A stretch of DNA of 64,000 bases from Cronobacter malonaticus LMG 23826. Its GTDB lineage: Bacteria; Pseudomonadota; Gammaproteobacteria; Enterobacterales; Enterobacteriaceae. The notes beneath the pieces are model-generated. The model searched no databases. It was not told where the DNA came from and worked only from the letters and a program-made list of their open reading frames with translations. Both the position numbers and the translations under genes were made by a program. This document shows positions 22,570 to 30,635 of the stretch, one piece after another. Every line of letters begins with the position of its first letter. The stretch's first letter is position 1. The stretch is from NCBI RefSeq assembly GCF_001277215.2, contig NZ_CP013940.1, positions 248,001 through 312,000 on the forward strand. Reading direction: 5' to 3'.

Positions 22570-23796
22570 ATGGAAGAGAATAGCTATCAGACGCTGGCGC
22601 AGGCTAACGGCGCGCCGGTAAAAATGTGGACCCACGGCGTGCCGGTAGAGCCGGAAGCGCGTGAGCAACTGCTGAAAACGGCGAAAATGCCTTTTATTTT
22701 TAAACACCTGGCGGTAATGCCGGATGTGCATCTGGGTAAAGGCTCGACCATCGGCAGCGTGATCCCGACCAAAGGCGCGATTATCCCGGCGGCGGTGGGG
22801 GTGGATATCGGCTGCGGAATGATCGCGGTGCGCACGTCGCTCGTGGCGCGCGATCTTCCGGATAACCTGAGCGGGTTGCGCAGCGCCATCGAACAGGCCG
22901 TCCCGCACGGGCGCACCACAGGGCGCGGTCAGCGTGATAAAGGTGCGTGGTCGAACACGCCGCAGGATGTGGATCACCACTGGGCATCGCTTGCGCCGCG
23001 CTTTAAACGCCTGACGGATAAATACCCCAACCTGTTGAAGACTAACAATCATCAGCATCTGGGAACGCTCGGTACGGGTAATCACTTTATCGAGATCTGC
23101 CTTGATGAACAGGAGCGCGTGTGGGTGATGCTGCACAGCGGATCGCGCGGCGTGGGTAACGCCATCGGCACTCATTTCATCGGGCTTGCGCAGAAAGATA
23201 TGCAGCGCCATATGGCGAATCTACCGGACCGCGATCTCGCCTATTTTGAAGAAGGCAGCAAGCACTACGCCGATTACATTGAGGCGGTCGAATGGGCGCA
23301 GGATTTCGCGCGCCAGAACCGCGAAGTGATGATGAACCGCATGCTGGCGGCGCTTTCCGCGATTATCACGAAGCCGTTTATGACGCAGCAGGAGGCCGTG
23401 AACTGCCACCATAACTATGTGCAGAAAGAGACGCACTTTGGCGAAGAGATCCTGGTGACGCGCAAAGGGGCGGTGTCGGCGCAAAAAGGCCAGATGGGGA
23501 TCATTCCGGGGTCTATGGGCGCCAAAAGCTTTATCGTGCGTGGGCTGGGAAACGAAGAGAGCTTCTGTTCATGCAGTCACGGCGCAGGGCGCGCCATGAG
23601 CCGTACCGCGGCGAAAAAACGCTTCACGGTGGAAGATCAAATTCGCGCCACGGCGCACGTTGAGTGCCGTAAAGACAGCGACGTGATCGATGAGATCCCG
23701 ATGGCGTATAAAGACATCGACGCCGTGATGGCCGCGCAGTCGTCGCTGGTGGAGATTGTGCATACGCTGCGTCAGGTCGTGTGCGTGAAAGGATGA
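22570..23796 (+). CDS. rtcB: RNA-splicing ligase RtcB
   Basis: Joins RNA 3'-phosphate or 2',3'-cyclic phosphate ends to 5'-OH ends using GTP and Mn2+. 408 residues, the E. coli length. All family blocks are present: GVDIGCGMIAVR with the metal Cys, GTLGTGNHFIEI, LHSGSRGVGN, NCHHNYVQKETHFGE, PGSMGAKSFIVRG and CSCSHGAGRAMSR, where His337 is the guanylylated residue. It starts 2 nt after the slipin stop, so it is translationally linked. The usual partner rtcA (3'-phosphate cyclase) is not adjacent; an RlaP-like nucleotidyltransferase follows instead. Confidence 0.97.
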   Translation: MEENSYQTLAQANGAPVKMWTHGVPVEPEAREQLLKTAKMPFIFKHLAVMPDVHLGKGSTIGSVIPTKGAIIPAAVGVDIGCGMIAVRTSLVARDLPDNLSGLRSAIEQAVPHGRTTGRGQRDKGAWSNTPQDVDHHWASLAPRFKRLTDKYPNLLKTNNHQHLGTLGTGNHFIEICLDEQERVWVMLHSGSRGVGNAIGTHFIGLAQKDMQRHMANLPDRDLAYFEEGSKHYADYIEAVEWAQDFARQNREVMMNRMLAALSAIITKPFMTQQEAVNCHHNYVQKETHFGEEILVTRKGAVSAQKGQMGIIPGSMGAKSFIVRGLGNEESFCSCSHGAGRAMSRTAAKKRFTVEDQIRATAHVECRKDSDVIDEIPMAYKDIDAVMAAQSSLVEIVHTLRQVVCVKG

Positions 23797-23809
23797 TTTT
23801 TAAGGAAAA

Positions 23810-24598
23810 ATGATGGAACTGAACGGGGTGGACGCCGCCATGCGCGAGCGCGTGCGGCAGGTGTTAAACGAGGTGGAAACAAAGTATGGCGTGAAGGTGC
23901 TTTACGCCTGCGAATCGGGGAGCCGGGGCTGGGGCTTTGCCTCGCCGGACAGCGACTACGACGTGCGCTTTCTCTATGTGCATCCGCCGGCGTGGTATTT
24001 ACGGGTCGATGCGCCGCGCGATGTTATCGAACTGCCCATCGACGACACGCTCGACGTCTGCGGCTGGGAGTGGCGCAAAGCGCTCGGGCTGCTCAAGCGG
24101 GCGAACCCGACGCTTATCGAGTGGCTCGACTCGCCGATAGTCTACCGGCAGGATGAGACCGCCATCGGCGCGCTGCGCGACCAGGTGCCGCTCTGGTTCT
24201 CCGCTGAGCGTGCGCGCTGGCACTACTACTCAATGGCCCGCAAAAACTTTCACAGTTATTTGCAGGGCGAGACGGTGCGGCTGAAGAAATATTTCTACGT
24301 GCTGCGCCCGCTGCTGGCGGTGCGTTGGGTGGAAGCGGGTAAGGGCGCGCCGCCGATGCGCTTTCGCACGCTGCTGGAGGGCACGGTGAACGATCCGCTG
24401 CTGCGAGAAGAAATCGACGCGCTGCTTGCCGCCAAACAGCGGGCGGGTGAGGCCGAGTATGGCGCACCGATGCCGCGGATACACGCGTTTATCGCCGCAG
24501 AGCTGGCGCGCGGCGAAACGCCGCCGGAGCTGCCGCACAGTGAAAAGGCGCAGGCGAGTCAGTTAGATAAGCTGCTTTATGAAACGGTGATGGCCTGA
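23810..24598 (+). CDS. RlaP-type DNA polymerase beta-superfamily nucleotidyltransferase
   Basis: 262 residues (259 if the second ATG at 23813, better spaced from AAGGA, is used). The catalytic signature ESGSRGWGFASPDSDYDVRF (about 37-56) gives the GS-x(n)-DxD pattern of polymerase-beta type nucleotidyltransferases. A helical C-terminal half has YSMARKNFHSYLQGE and LKKYFYVLRPLLAVRW. The family, called RlaP (RNA-repair pathway) in Pfam, is repeatedly linked to RNA ligases and is predicted to add nucleotides to damaged RNA ends. It lies 13 nt after rtcB. The substrate is not determined. Confidence 0.88.
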   Translation: MMELNGVDAAMRERVRQVLNEVETKYGVKVLYACESGSRGWGFASPDSDYDVRFLYVHPPAWYLRVDAPRDVIELPIDDTLDVCGWEWRKALGLLKRANPTLIEWLDSPIVYRQDETAIGALRDQVPLWFSAERARWHYYSMARKNFHSYLQGETVRLKKYFYVLRPLLAVRWVEAGKGAPPMRFRTLLEGTVNDPLLREEIDALLAAKQRAGEAEYGAPMPRIHAFIAAELARGETPPELPHSEKAQASQLDKLLYETVMA

Positions 24599-24618
24599 CA
24601 ATGTCAGGCCATTTTTTT
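24592..24618 (+). terminator. Terminator of the RNA-repair operon
   Basis: GGCCTGAC-AAT-GTCAGGCC followed by ATTTTTTT. The 8-bp stem begins inside the last codons and includes the stop TGA of the nucleotidyltransferase gene. It ends 3 nt before the convergent lysC stop. Confidence 0.9.
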
Positions 24619-24620
24619 AC

Positions 24621-25973
24621 TTATTCAAAAAGATTCTGGTGCAGCTTCTGGACGACCTGTTCGGCATCGTTGCCCGGCACCAGGAAGCAGAGGTTATAGC
24701 TCGACGCGCCGTAGCAAATCATGCGGATGTTAAACGGCTCCAGCACGCCAAACACCTCTTTGCCGACGCCGCAGGCTTTGGAAAGGCTGTTGCCAATCAG
24801 CGCCACCAGCGCCAGGTTTTCTTCCACTTCCACGCGGCAGAGCGAGGAGAGCTCGGTCAGCAGCGCCTGGGTCAGCAGCGTATCGCCGGTTGAGGTGGAG
24901 CCGGTCGTGTCGAGCGTCAGCGCCACGCTCACTTCCGACGTGGTGATCAGATCGACGGAAATATTATGGCGCGCCAGGATGCTGAACACTTCCGCGAGGA
25001 AACCGCGCGAGTGCAGCATGTTCAGGCTGTGGAGCGTCAGCAGCGTCTGCTTGCGGCGCAGCGCCAGCGCGCGGAACAGCGGCGGGTTGGTGGTTTTGTT
25101 GCACACCAGCGTGCCGCCTGCCTTTGGATCTTTGCTGGATCCGACAAACACCGGAATGTCGCTGCGCACGGCCGGCAGCAACGTCGCCGGGTGCAGCACT
25201 TTCGCGCCAAACGTTGCCATTTCGGCGGCTTCTTCAAAGGCGATTTCATCAATGCGTTTCGCGGCGGGCACCACGCGCGGATCGGTGGTGTAGATGCCCG
25301 GCACGTCGGTCCAGATATCCACGCGGCGCGCTTTCAGCGCCTCGGCGAGGAGGGCGGCGGTATAGTCGCTGCCGCCGCGGCCAAGCGTGGTGGTGCGTCC
25401 TTTGGCTTCGCTGCCGATAAACCCCTGGGTGATAACCAGCCCTTCCGCCAGGCGCGGCGCGAGCTGCTGCGTGCAGAGCTCGGCGAGCGCCGCGACATCC
25501 GGCTCGGCGCGGCCAAAGCGATCGCTGGTGCGCATCACTTTACGCACGTCAAACCAGCGCGCGTCCACGCCGCGCTCGCGCAGGATCTCAACAAACAGCA
25601 GGGTGGACATTAGTTCGCCGTGGCTGACCAGCTCATCGGTAAGCGCGGTGGAGGTCGCCAGCGACGCGGCTTCAGAAAGCGTGGCGATGTTTTCCAGCAG
25701 GCGATCAATCTCTTCGCGGATCACCGTCGGGTTTTGCAGGCGTTCCAGAATGTCGTACTGAATTTTGCGGATGGCGTCGAGCTTTACATAGCGCTCGGTC
25801 GCTTCGAGGCCTTCTGCCAGTGCCACCAGCAGGTTGGTGATCCCGGCGGAGGCGGAAAGCACCACCAGGCGGACGTGGCCGTCGTCCAGGACGACATCGG
25901 CGCTGCGGTTCATGGCGTCGAAATCCGCCACGCTGGTGCCGCCAAATTTAGCGACCACTAAAGAATCTGTCAT
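24621..25973 (-). CDS. lysC: Lysine-sensitive aspartate kinase III
   Basis: Phosphorylates aspartate, the first step to lysine, threonine and methionine; inhibited by lysine. 450 residues against 449 in E. coli. The kinase domain (1-~290) starts with VVAKFGGTSVADFDAMNRS and contains TTLGRGGSDYTAALLAE. Two ACT domains follow (about 300-450), including SVDLITTSEVSVALTLD. It is preceded by a lysine riboswitch. Monocistronic and convergent with the RNA-repair operon. Confidence 0.98.
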   Translation of the reverse strand: MTDSLVVAKFGGTSVADFDAMNRSADVVLDDGHVRLVVLSASAGITNLLVALAEGLEATERYVKLDAIRKIQYDILERLQNPTVIREEIDRLLENIATLSEAASLATSTALTDELVSHGELMSTLLFVEILRERGVDARWFDVRKVMRTSDRFGRAEPDVAALAELCTQQLAPRLAEGLVITQGFIGSEAKGRTTTLGRGGSDYTAALLAEALKARRVDIWTDVPGIYTTDPRVVPAAKRIDEIAFEEAAEMATFGAKVLHPATLLPAVRSDIPVFVGSSKDPKAGGTLVCNKTTNPPLFRALALRRKQTLLTLHSLNMLHSRGFLAEVFSILARHNISVDLITTSEVSVALTLDTTGSTSTGDTLLTQALLTELSSLCRVEVEENLALVALIGNSLSKACGVGKEVFGVLEPFNIRMICYGASSYNLCFLVPGNDAEQVVQKLHQNLFE

Positions 25974-26089
25974 AACAACCTCGTGTCAGGGCGCCATGCA
26001 TCATGTATGGCGGAATCTGTTCAGCCTGGGCACAAGGAAAGCGCAGTAAAGGGGCGGACGCAGGAGGATAAAACCAACGTTACGATACA

Positions 26090-26275
26090 CCCAGAAGCGC
26101 TCCACCTTGCGAAACGTTAGACTGCCGTCGTTTCGGGTGACAGCCCAGGGGATTCAGCCCCTGCAGCCGATGACGCGCCTTACCAGACAGCGCGCCATCT
26201 CGGCGTCGTTCCCCCTCGCGTGTGGTCGTGGGACGGGTTCCTCGCACACGTTACCTGGCCGACGCGCCTCTTCCT
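26090..26275 (-). promoter_or_regulatory. Lysine riboswitch (L box) of lysC
   Basis: Read on the minus strand, the segment carries the conserved blocks AGAGGCGCGT, GAGGAACC, CGCCGAGAT and the hairpin GCAGGGGCTGAATCCCCTG, then GGCTGTCACC, in the order of the lysine aptamer. The downstream part (about 26090-26120, GCAAGGTGGAGCGCTTCTGG) corresponds to the E. coli expression platform, which in that species hides the ribosome binding site. Lysine repression of lysC is inferred. Confidence 0.92.
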
Positions 26276-26277
26276 TT

Positions 26278-26610
26278 GATTTTCTTCCTGTTTGTGGCTA
26301 CGCGTGTGTTGGCTTTCCTCGCTCACCCCAGTCACATACTTTTGTATGCTCCTGGGGATTCGCTGCGTCGCCGCCTTCGCGTAACCCCAAACCGTTTGAA
26401 AATCGTGTTTATATTCAGCTCGGGATTCACTCGCTTACCGCCTTGCCACACCCCGAACTATTTTGGAAAACAAGGATTTTCTTTCTGTTTGTGGCTACTT
26501 CGCGGCATCGCCGCCTGCGCGTAACCCCAAACCGATTGAAAATCGTGTTTTTGTTCTGCCCGGGATTCGCTCGCTTACCGCCTTGCCAGATCCCGAACTT
26601 CTCTGAAAAA
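26278..26610. repeat. Duplicated repeat with ERIC core, lysC-pgi gap
   Basis: Two related units lie in tandem. Unit 1 starts at ~26281 (TTCCTGTTTGTGGCTA) and unit 2 at ~26478 (TTTCTGTTTGTGGCTA). Both continue into TCGCCGCC, GCGTAACCCCAAACCG, TTGAAAATCGTGTTT and CGCTTACCGCCTTGCCA. Unit 1 has about 57 extra bases, which contain the ERIC core CGCTCACCCCAGTCACATAC followed by TTTTGTATGCTCCTGGGGAT (26320-26359). The offset between units is 197 bp left of this insert and 140 bp right of it. The long open frame crossing this stretch resembles no protein family. Confidence 0.8.
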
Positions 26611-26917
26611 CACAGGCGGCTTCAGGTTGCGTAAGCAAATGGCTAAAGCCGCAGAAAAAAACAGGCCAGGCGTGCGCAGGGCGCGTCGGGCCGGTACTTA
26701 TTCATAAATAAAGGGTTGGCCGGGGGATTGTCAACGATACGGTCATGGGGATTTTTCATATTACGCAGGCTGCCAGGAAAATAACTTATAACGACTATAC
26801 TTTTCTCTTGTCGCCGGGGAGGCTGGCGTCCGGCCTTATGATAAAAATCATCACAATTTCAGCGACTGGCGCTACAATCGACCGCAGTCACAATTCTCAA
26901 ATCACAAGAGTATTGCT
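26611..26917 (+). promoter_or_regulatory. pgi upstream region
   Basis: No gene is visible. CTTATAACGACTATACTTTTC (26784-26804) contains a good -10 (TATACT at 26797-26802) for pgi, about 115 nt upstream of its start. The pgi ribosome site region is AAGAGTATTGCT. Confidence 0.4.
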
Positions 26918-28567
26918 ATGAAAAACATCAACCCAACGCAGACTTCTGCCTGGCAGGCACTACAAAATCACTTCGACGCGATGAAGGATGTCACCCTCGC
27001 TGAGCTCTTCGCGAAAGACGCTGACCGCTTCGGTAAATTCTCCGCCACCTTCAACGATCAGATGCTGGTGGACTACTCCAAAAACCGCATCACGGAAGAA
27101 ACCCTCAGCAAACTGCTGGATCTGGCAAAAGAGACCGATCTGGCGGGCGCCATTAAATCGATGTTCTCCGGCGAGAAGATCAACCGCACTGAAGACCGCG
27201 CCGTACTGCACGTCGCGCTGCGCAACCGCAGCAATACGCCGATTCTGGTAGACGGCAAAGATGTGATGCCGGAAGTGAACGCCGTGCTGGAGAAGATGAA
27301 AAAATTCTCAGAGGCCATTATCTCCGGCGAATGGAAAGGCTATACCGGTAAGCCCATCACTGACGTGGTGAACATCGGTATCGGCGGCTCTGACCTCGGC
27401 CCGTTCATGGTGACCGAAGCGCTGCGCCCGTACAAAAACCACCTCAACATGCACTTTGTTTCTAACGTCGACGGCACCCACATCGCCGAAGTGCTGAAAA
27501 AAGTGAACCCGGAAAGCACCCTGTTCCTGGTAGCGTCCAAAACCTTCACCACCCAGGAAACCATGACCAACGCCCACAGCGCGCGTGACTGGTTCCTGAA
27601 AACCGCCGGTGACGAAAAGCATGTAGCGAAACACTTCGCGGCACTCTCCACCAATGCGAAAGCGGTCGGCGATTTCGGCATTGATACGGCTAACATGTTT
27701 GAGTTCTGGGACTGGGTCGGCGGCCGTTACTCTCTATGGTCGGCGATTGGCCTCTCCATCATTCTGTCCGTGGGTTACGACAACTTTGTTGAGCTGCTCT
27801 CCGGCGCGCACGAGATGGACAAACACTTCTCCACCACGCCGTTTGAGAAAAACCTGCCGGTGCTGTTGGCGCTGATTGGCATCTGGTACAACAACTTCTT
27901 TGGTGCCGAAACCGAAGCGATTCTGCCGTACGACCAGTACATGCACCGTTTCGCGGCGTACTTCCAGCAGGGCAATATGGAATCCAACGGTAAATATGTT
28001 GACCGTGACGGTAACGCCGTGGATTACCAGACTGGCCCGATTATCTGGGGTGAGCCGGGCACCAACGGCCAGCACGCGTTCTATCAGCTGATCCACCAGG
28101 GCACTAAACTGGTGCCGTGCGATTTCATCGCGCCGGCGATTACGCATAACCCACTCTCTGACCACCATCAGAAACTGCTCTCAAACTTCTTCGCCCAGAC
28201 CGAAGCGCTGGCGTTCGGTAAATCCCGTGAAGTGGTAGAGCAAGAGTTCCGTGACCAGGGCAAAGATCCGGCACAGCTGGAAAACGTGGTGCCGTTTAAA
28301 GTGTTTGAAGGCAACCGCCCGACCAACTCCATCCTGCTGCGTGAAATCACTCCGTTCAGCCTGGGCGCGCTGATTGCGCTCTACGAGCACAAAATCTTCA
28401 CCCAGGGTGCCATTCTGAACATCTTCACCTTCGACCAGTGGGGCGTGGAGCTTGGCAAACAGCTTGCTAACCGCATTCTGCCGGAACTGGGTGATAACAA
28501 AGAAATCGCCAGCCACGACAGCTCCACCAACGGCTTAATTAACCGTTATAAAGCCTGGCGCGGCTGA
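26918..28567 (+). CDS. pgi: Glucose-6-phosphate isomerase
   Basis: Interconverts glucose-6-phosphate and fructose-6-phosphate in glycolysis and gluconeogenesis. 549 residues, identical in length to E. coli Pgi. SIS-fold motifs are intact: [15 protein letters not shown], the family signature [13 protein letters not shown], and the catalytic region [18 protein letters not shown]. Codon use is highly biased toward preferred codons, consistent with strong expression. Own promoter region and terminator. Confidence 0.98.
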   Translation: MKNINPTQTSAWQALQNHFDAMKDVTLAELFAKDADRFGKFSATFNDQMLVDYSKNRITEETLSKLLDLAKETDLAGAIKSMFSGEKINRTEDRAVLHVALRNRSNTPILVDGKDVMPEVNAVLEKMKKFSEAIISGEWKGYTGKPITDVVNIGIGGSDLGPFMVTEALRPYKNHLNMHFVSNVDGTHIAEVLKKVNPESTLFLVASKTFTTQETMTNAHSARDWFLKTAGDEKHVAKHFAALSTNAKAVGDFGIDTANMFEFWDWVGGRYSLWSAIGLSIILSVGYDNFVELLSGAHEMDKHFSTTPFEKNLPVLLALIGIWYNNFFGAETEAILPYDQYMHRFAAYFQQGNMESNGKYVDRDGNAVDYQTGPIIWGEPGTNGQHAFYQLIHQGTKLVPCDFIAPAITHNPLSDHHQKLLSNFFAQTEALAFGKSREVVEQEFRDQGKDPAQLENVVPFKVFEGNRPTNSILLREITPFSLGALIALYEHKIFTQGAILNIFTFDQWGVELGKQLANRILPELGDNKEIASHDSSTNGLINRYKAWRG

Positions 28568-28596
28568 TTTTAAATAAGCGTGTCAAATAAGCGTAA

Positions 28597-28625
28597 TGAT
28601 GCCGGCAATATGCCGGCATTCTTTT
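28597..28625 (+). terminator. pgi terminator
   Basis: ATGCCGGCA-ATA-TGCCGGCAT, a perfect 9-bp stem, followed by TCTTTTCT, about 32 nt after the pgi stop. Confidence 0.85.
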
Positions 28626-28948
28626 CTCAGATAAATCTTGTTGTTCACCCGCCTCCCGCTACTCTTTAATCTTGAGGTTAATCCGAAAATCGCCGCGCCC
28701 GGCTTCTGCACGCCTGAAGCCTTTCAGATAAACCGGATTTCCGTTTTGCAGGGATATATTATAACAAATTGAAAAACAGGCGATTTATATAAAATCTATT
28801 ACGCCATCCTTCACTGTTTGTCTAATTATCCTAAAACCCTGTGCCTATTTCCCTGGGTCGTAAACCGACAGGGGTTGTTGTGTATACTCGGAAGCGCCTG
28901 AAAATCTTTTCAGGTAAATCTCCATTCATTCAATGAAGGGAAATTGAT
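28626..28948 (+). promoter_or_regulatory. yjbE upstream region
   Basis: AT-rich, without genes. TTGTGTATACTCGG at about 28877-28890 holds a -10 (TATACT). A small hairpin CCTGAA-AATCTT-TTCAGG lies at 28899-28916 in the expected 5' leader. In E. coli this operon is activated by RcsB; no RcsB site could be assigned with confidence. Confidence 0.4.
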
Positions 28949-29197
28949 ATGAAGAAAATCCTTAGTGGCGTTTTCGCCATTGCAGCGCTTGGCGCTGTCT
29001 CAGCCCAGGCTGCACCGGTTAGCGTCGGTGAAGCGGCAGGCTCGGCAGCGACCTCCGTGTCGGTTGGCAGCTCCAGCGCCACCGCGTCAAGCACTGTAGG
29101 GTCAGTTGTCGGTGTGGCGCTTGCCGCCACCGGCGGCGGCGATGGTTCCAACACCGGGACCACGACCACCACCACCACCAGCACTGCCACCCAGTAA
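28949..29197 (+). CDS. yjbE: Exopolysaccharide operon protein YjbE
   Basis: 82-residue exported small protein. Signal peptide [21 protein letters not shown], cleaved before [10 protein letters not shown]. The mature part is only Ser, Thr, Ala and Gly rich (about 60 residues), with the conserved [18 protein letters not shown] and a poly-Thr tail. It is the first gene of yjbEFGH, an extracellular-polysaccharide locus in E. coli and paralogue of gfcABCD. Function unknown. A strong hairpin separates it from yjbF, so it may be made in excess. Confidence 0.93.
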   Translation: MKKILSGVFAIAALGAVSAQAAPVSVGEAAGSAATSVSVGSSSATASSTVGSVVGVALAATGGGDGSNTGTTTTTTTSTATQ

Positions 29198-29217
29198 ACC
29201 CTTCGGGGGCTTTAACC

Positions 29218-29252
29218 ATAACCACACTACGGTGTGGTTATTTTGACTTTTT
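29218..29252 (+). terminator. Hairpin/attenuator between yjbE and yjbF
   Basis: ATAACCACAC-TACG-GTGTGGTTAT is a perfect 10-bp stem with an extra-stable C(UACG)G loop, followed by TTTTGACTTTTTTT. It stands inside the operon, 21 nt after yjbE. It is likely a partial terminator that sets a yjbE excess. Confidence 0.8.
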
Positions 29253-29265
29253 TTGGGGAAATATC

Positions 29266-29901
29266 GTGAAGCGACTCGCGATTGTGTTGATGTGCCTGAT
29301 GATTCAGGCCTGCTCCACCACGACCAAGGGACTCGGCAATTCACTCAGGCAAAGTATTTTCGGCCCGGATGGGGTGCAGCTCACGGATGAAGATATCCAG
29401 AACATGCCCTACGCCAGCCAGTACATGACGCTGAATAACGGCCCGCAGCTCTTTGTGGTGCTCGCCTTTTCTGAAAACGGCCAGCAAAAATGGGTGACGC
29501 AGGACCGCGCGACGATCGTGACGCAGCATGGGCGCGTCGTAAAAACCTTAAGCCTCGCCGATAACCTGATAGACATGAACAATCTGGCGGCCGACCCGCT
29601 GGCGCACGCTAACCAGATTATCGACGGCGCAAGCTGGACCCGCACGATGGGCTGGACCGAGCGCCATCAGGTGCGTTACGCCACCGCCCGTTCCACCTTT
29701 ACCTGGGATGGCACCGATACCCTGAAAGTGGGCAGCGACATCACGCCGGTGCGCATTCTGGATGAAGAAGTGACCACAGAAGCCGCCACCTGGCATAACC
29801 GCTTCTGGGTGGACAGCGATGGGCAGATTCGTCAGTCAAAACAATATCTGGGAGCGGGGTATTTTCCGGTCACCACCATTCTGTTGAAGGCAGCGAAATA
29901 A
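29266..29901 (+). CDS. yjbF: Lipoprotein YjbF of the exopolysaccharide operon
   Basis: 211-residue lipoprotein (GfcB/YjbF family). GTG start with GGGGA 7-11 nt upstream. The signal peptide ends in the lipobox IQAC with Cys17 as lipidation site; the next residue is Ser, so outer-membrane sorting is expected. The body contains conserved NMPYASQYMTLNNGPQLFVV and ASWTRTMGWTE. The stop overlaps the start of yjbG by one base. Probably a periplasm-facing component of polysaccharide secretion; the exact role is not established. Confidence 0.93.
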   Translation: MKRLAIVLMCLMIQACSTTTKGLGNSLRQSIFGPDGVQLTDEDIQNMPYASQYMTLNNGPQLFVVLAFSENGQQKWVTQDRATIVTQHGRVVKTLSLADNLIDMNNLAADPLAHANQIIDGASWTRTMGWTERHQVRYATARSTFTWDGTDTLKVGSDITPVRILDEEVTTEAATWHNRFWVDSDGQIRQSKQYLGAGYFPVTTILLKAAK

Positions 29902-30635
29902 TGAAAACCACACTTATCGCTTCGCTGATATTTAGCCTCGGCAGCTTTTGCGCTTTCGCCGACGGCACCATTACCGTTTACCGGGACCATGCACAGCCGC
30001 TAAAAGTTTCCGGCGCGAAACATCTCGCCGATCTGGTTTCTCAACCGCAGTTAGCCGGCAGCTGGTGGCTGGGTGCGGTAATCAGCGAACGTCAGGCAAG
30101 CGTTGAGGCGCAGGCGCAGCATCAGGTGCTGTTAAACCGTCTCGCGTCCCTTGCCGCCGAAGAGGGCGGCGATGACGGCGCGGCGATTAACCGCGTGCGC
30201 CAGCAGTTACAGGCCATCAAAGTGACAGGCCGTCAGAGAGTGATCCTCGACCCGGACCGCGTGCGGGTGCGTCCGCACAACAACCCGCCGCTGGAAGGTG
30301 ATTACGAGCTATGGGTCGGCCCGCAGCCGTCCACTATTACGCTTGTCGGGCTCGTCAGCGCGCCTGGCAAAAAAACGTTTACGCCCGGCAAGCCGGTGAC
30401 GGACTACCTCGATGAGGTCAGCCGTCTCAGCGGCGCCGAGCGCAGCTACGCCTGGCTGATTCAGCCGACCGGGCGCGTGGAAAAGGTGCCGGTGGCGTAC
30501 TGGAATAAGCGCCACGTAGAGCCGATGCCTGGCAGCATTCTGTATGTCGGCTTCGCTGACCATACGTTTACCTCAGCGTATGACGGGCTGAACGAGCAAA
30601 TCATCTCTTCTCTGACGCATCGGATACCGGATTAA
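29901..30635 (+). CDS. yjbG: Periplasmic polysaccharide protein YjbG
   Basis: 244 residues with signal peptide ([20 protein letters not shown], cut before DGTITV). The C-terminal half (about 135-240) is the capsule-synthesis GfcC/YjbG domain, related to SLBB-like domains of polysaccharide export proteins ([19 protein letters not shown]). Overlaps yjbF and yjbH by one base at each end, so the three genes are tightly coupled. It would act in the periplasm with YjbF and YjbH. Confidence 0.92.
   Translation: MKTTLIASLIFSLGSFCAFADGTITVYRDHAQPLKVSGAKHLADLVSQPQLAGSWWLGAVISERQASVEAQAQHQVLLNRLASLAAEEGGDDGAAINRVRQQLQAIKVTGRQRVILDPDRVRVRPHNNPPLEGDYELWVGPQPSTITLVGLVSAPGKKTFTPGKPVTDYLDEVSRLSGAERSYAWLIQPTGRVEKVPVAYWNKRHVEPMPGSILYVGFADHTFTSAYDGLNEQIISSLTHRIPD

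Noticed and set aside
26107..26634. 175-residue open frame between lysC and pgi
   Set aside because: It runs antisense through the lysine riboswitch and through a tandem repeat with an ERIC core, and its product resembles no protein family.
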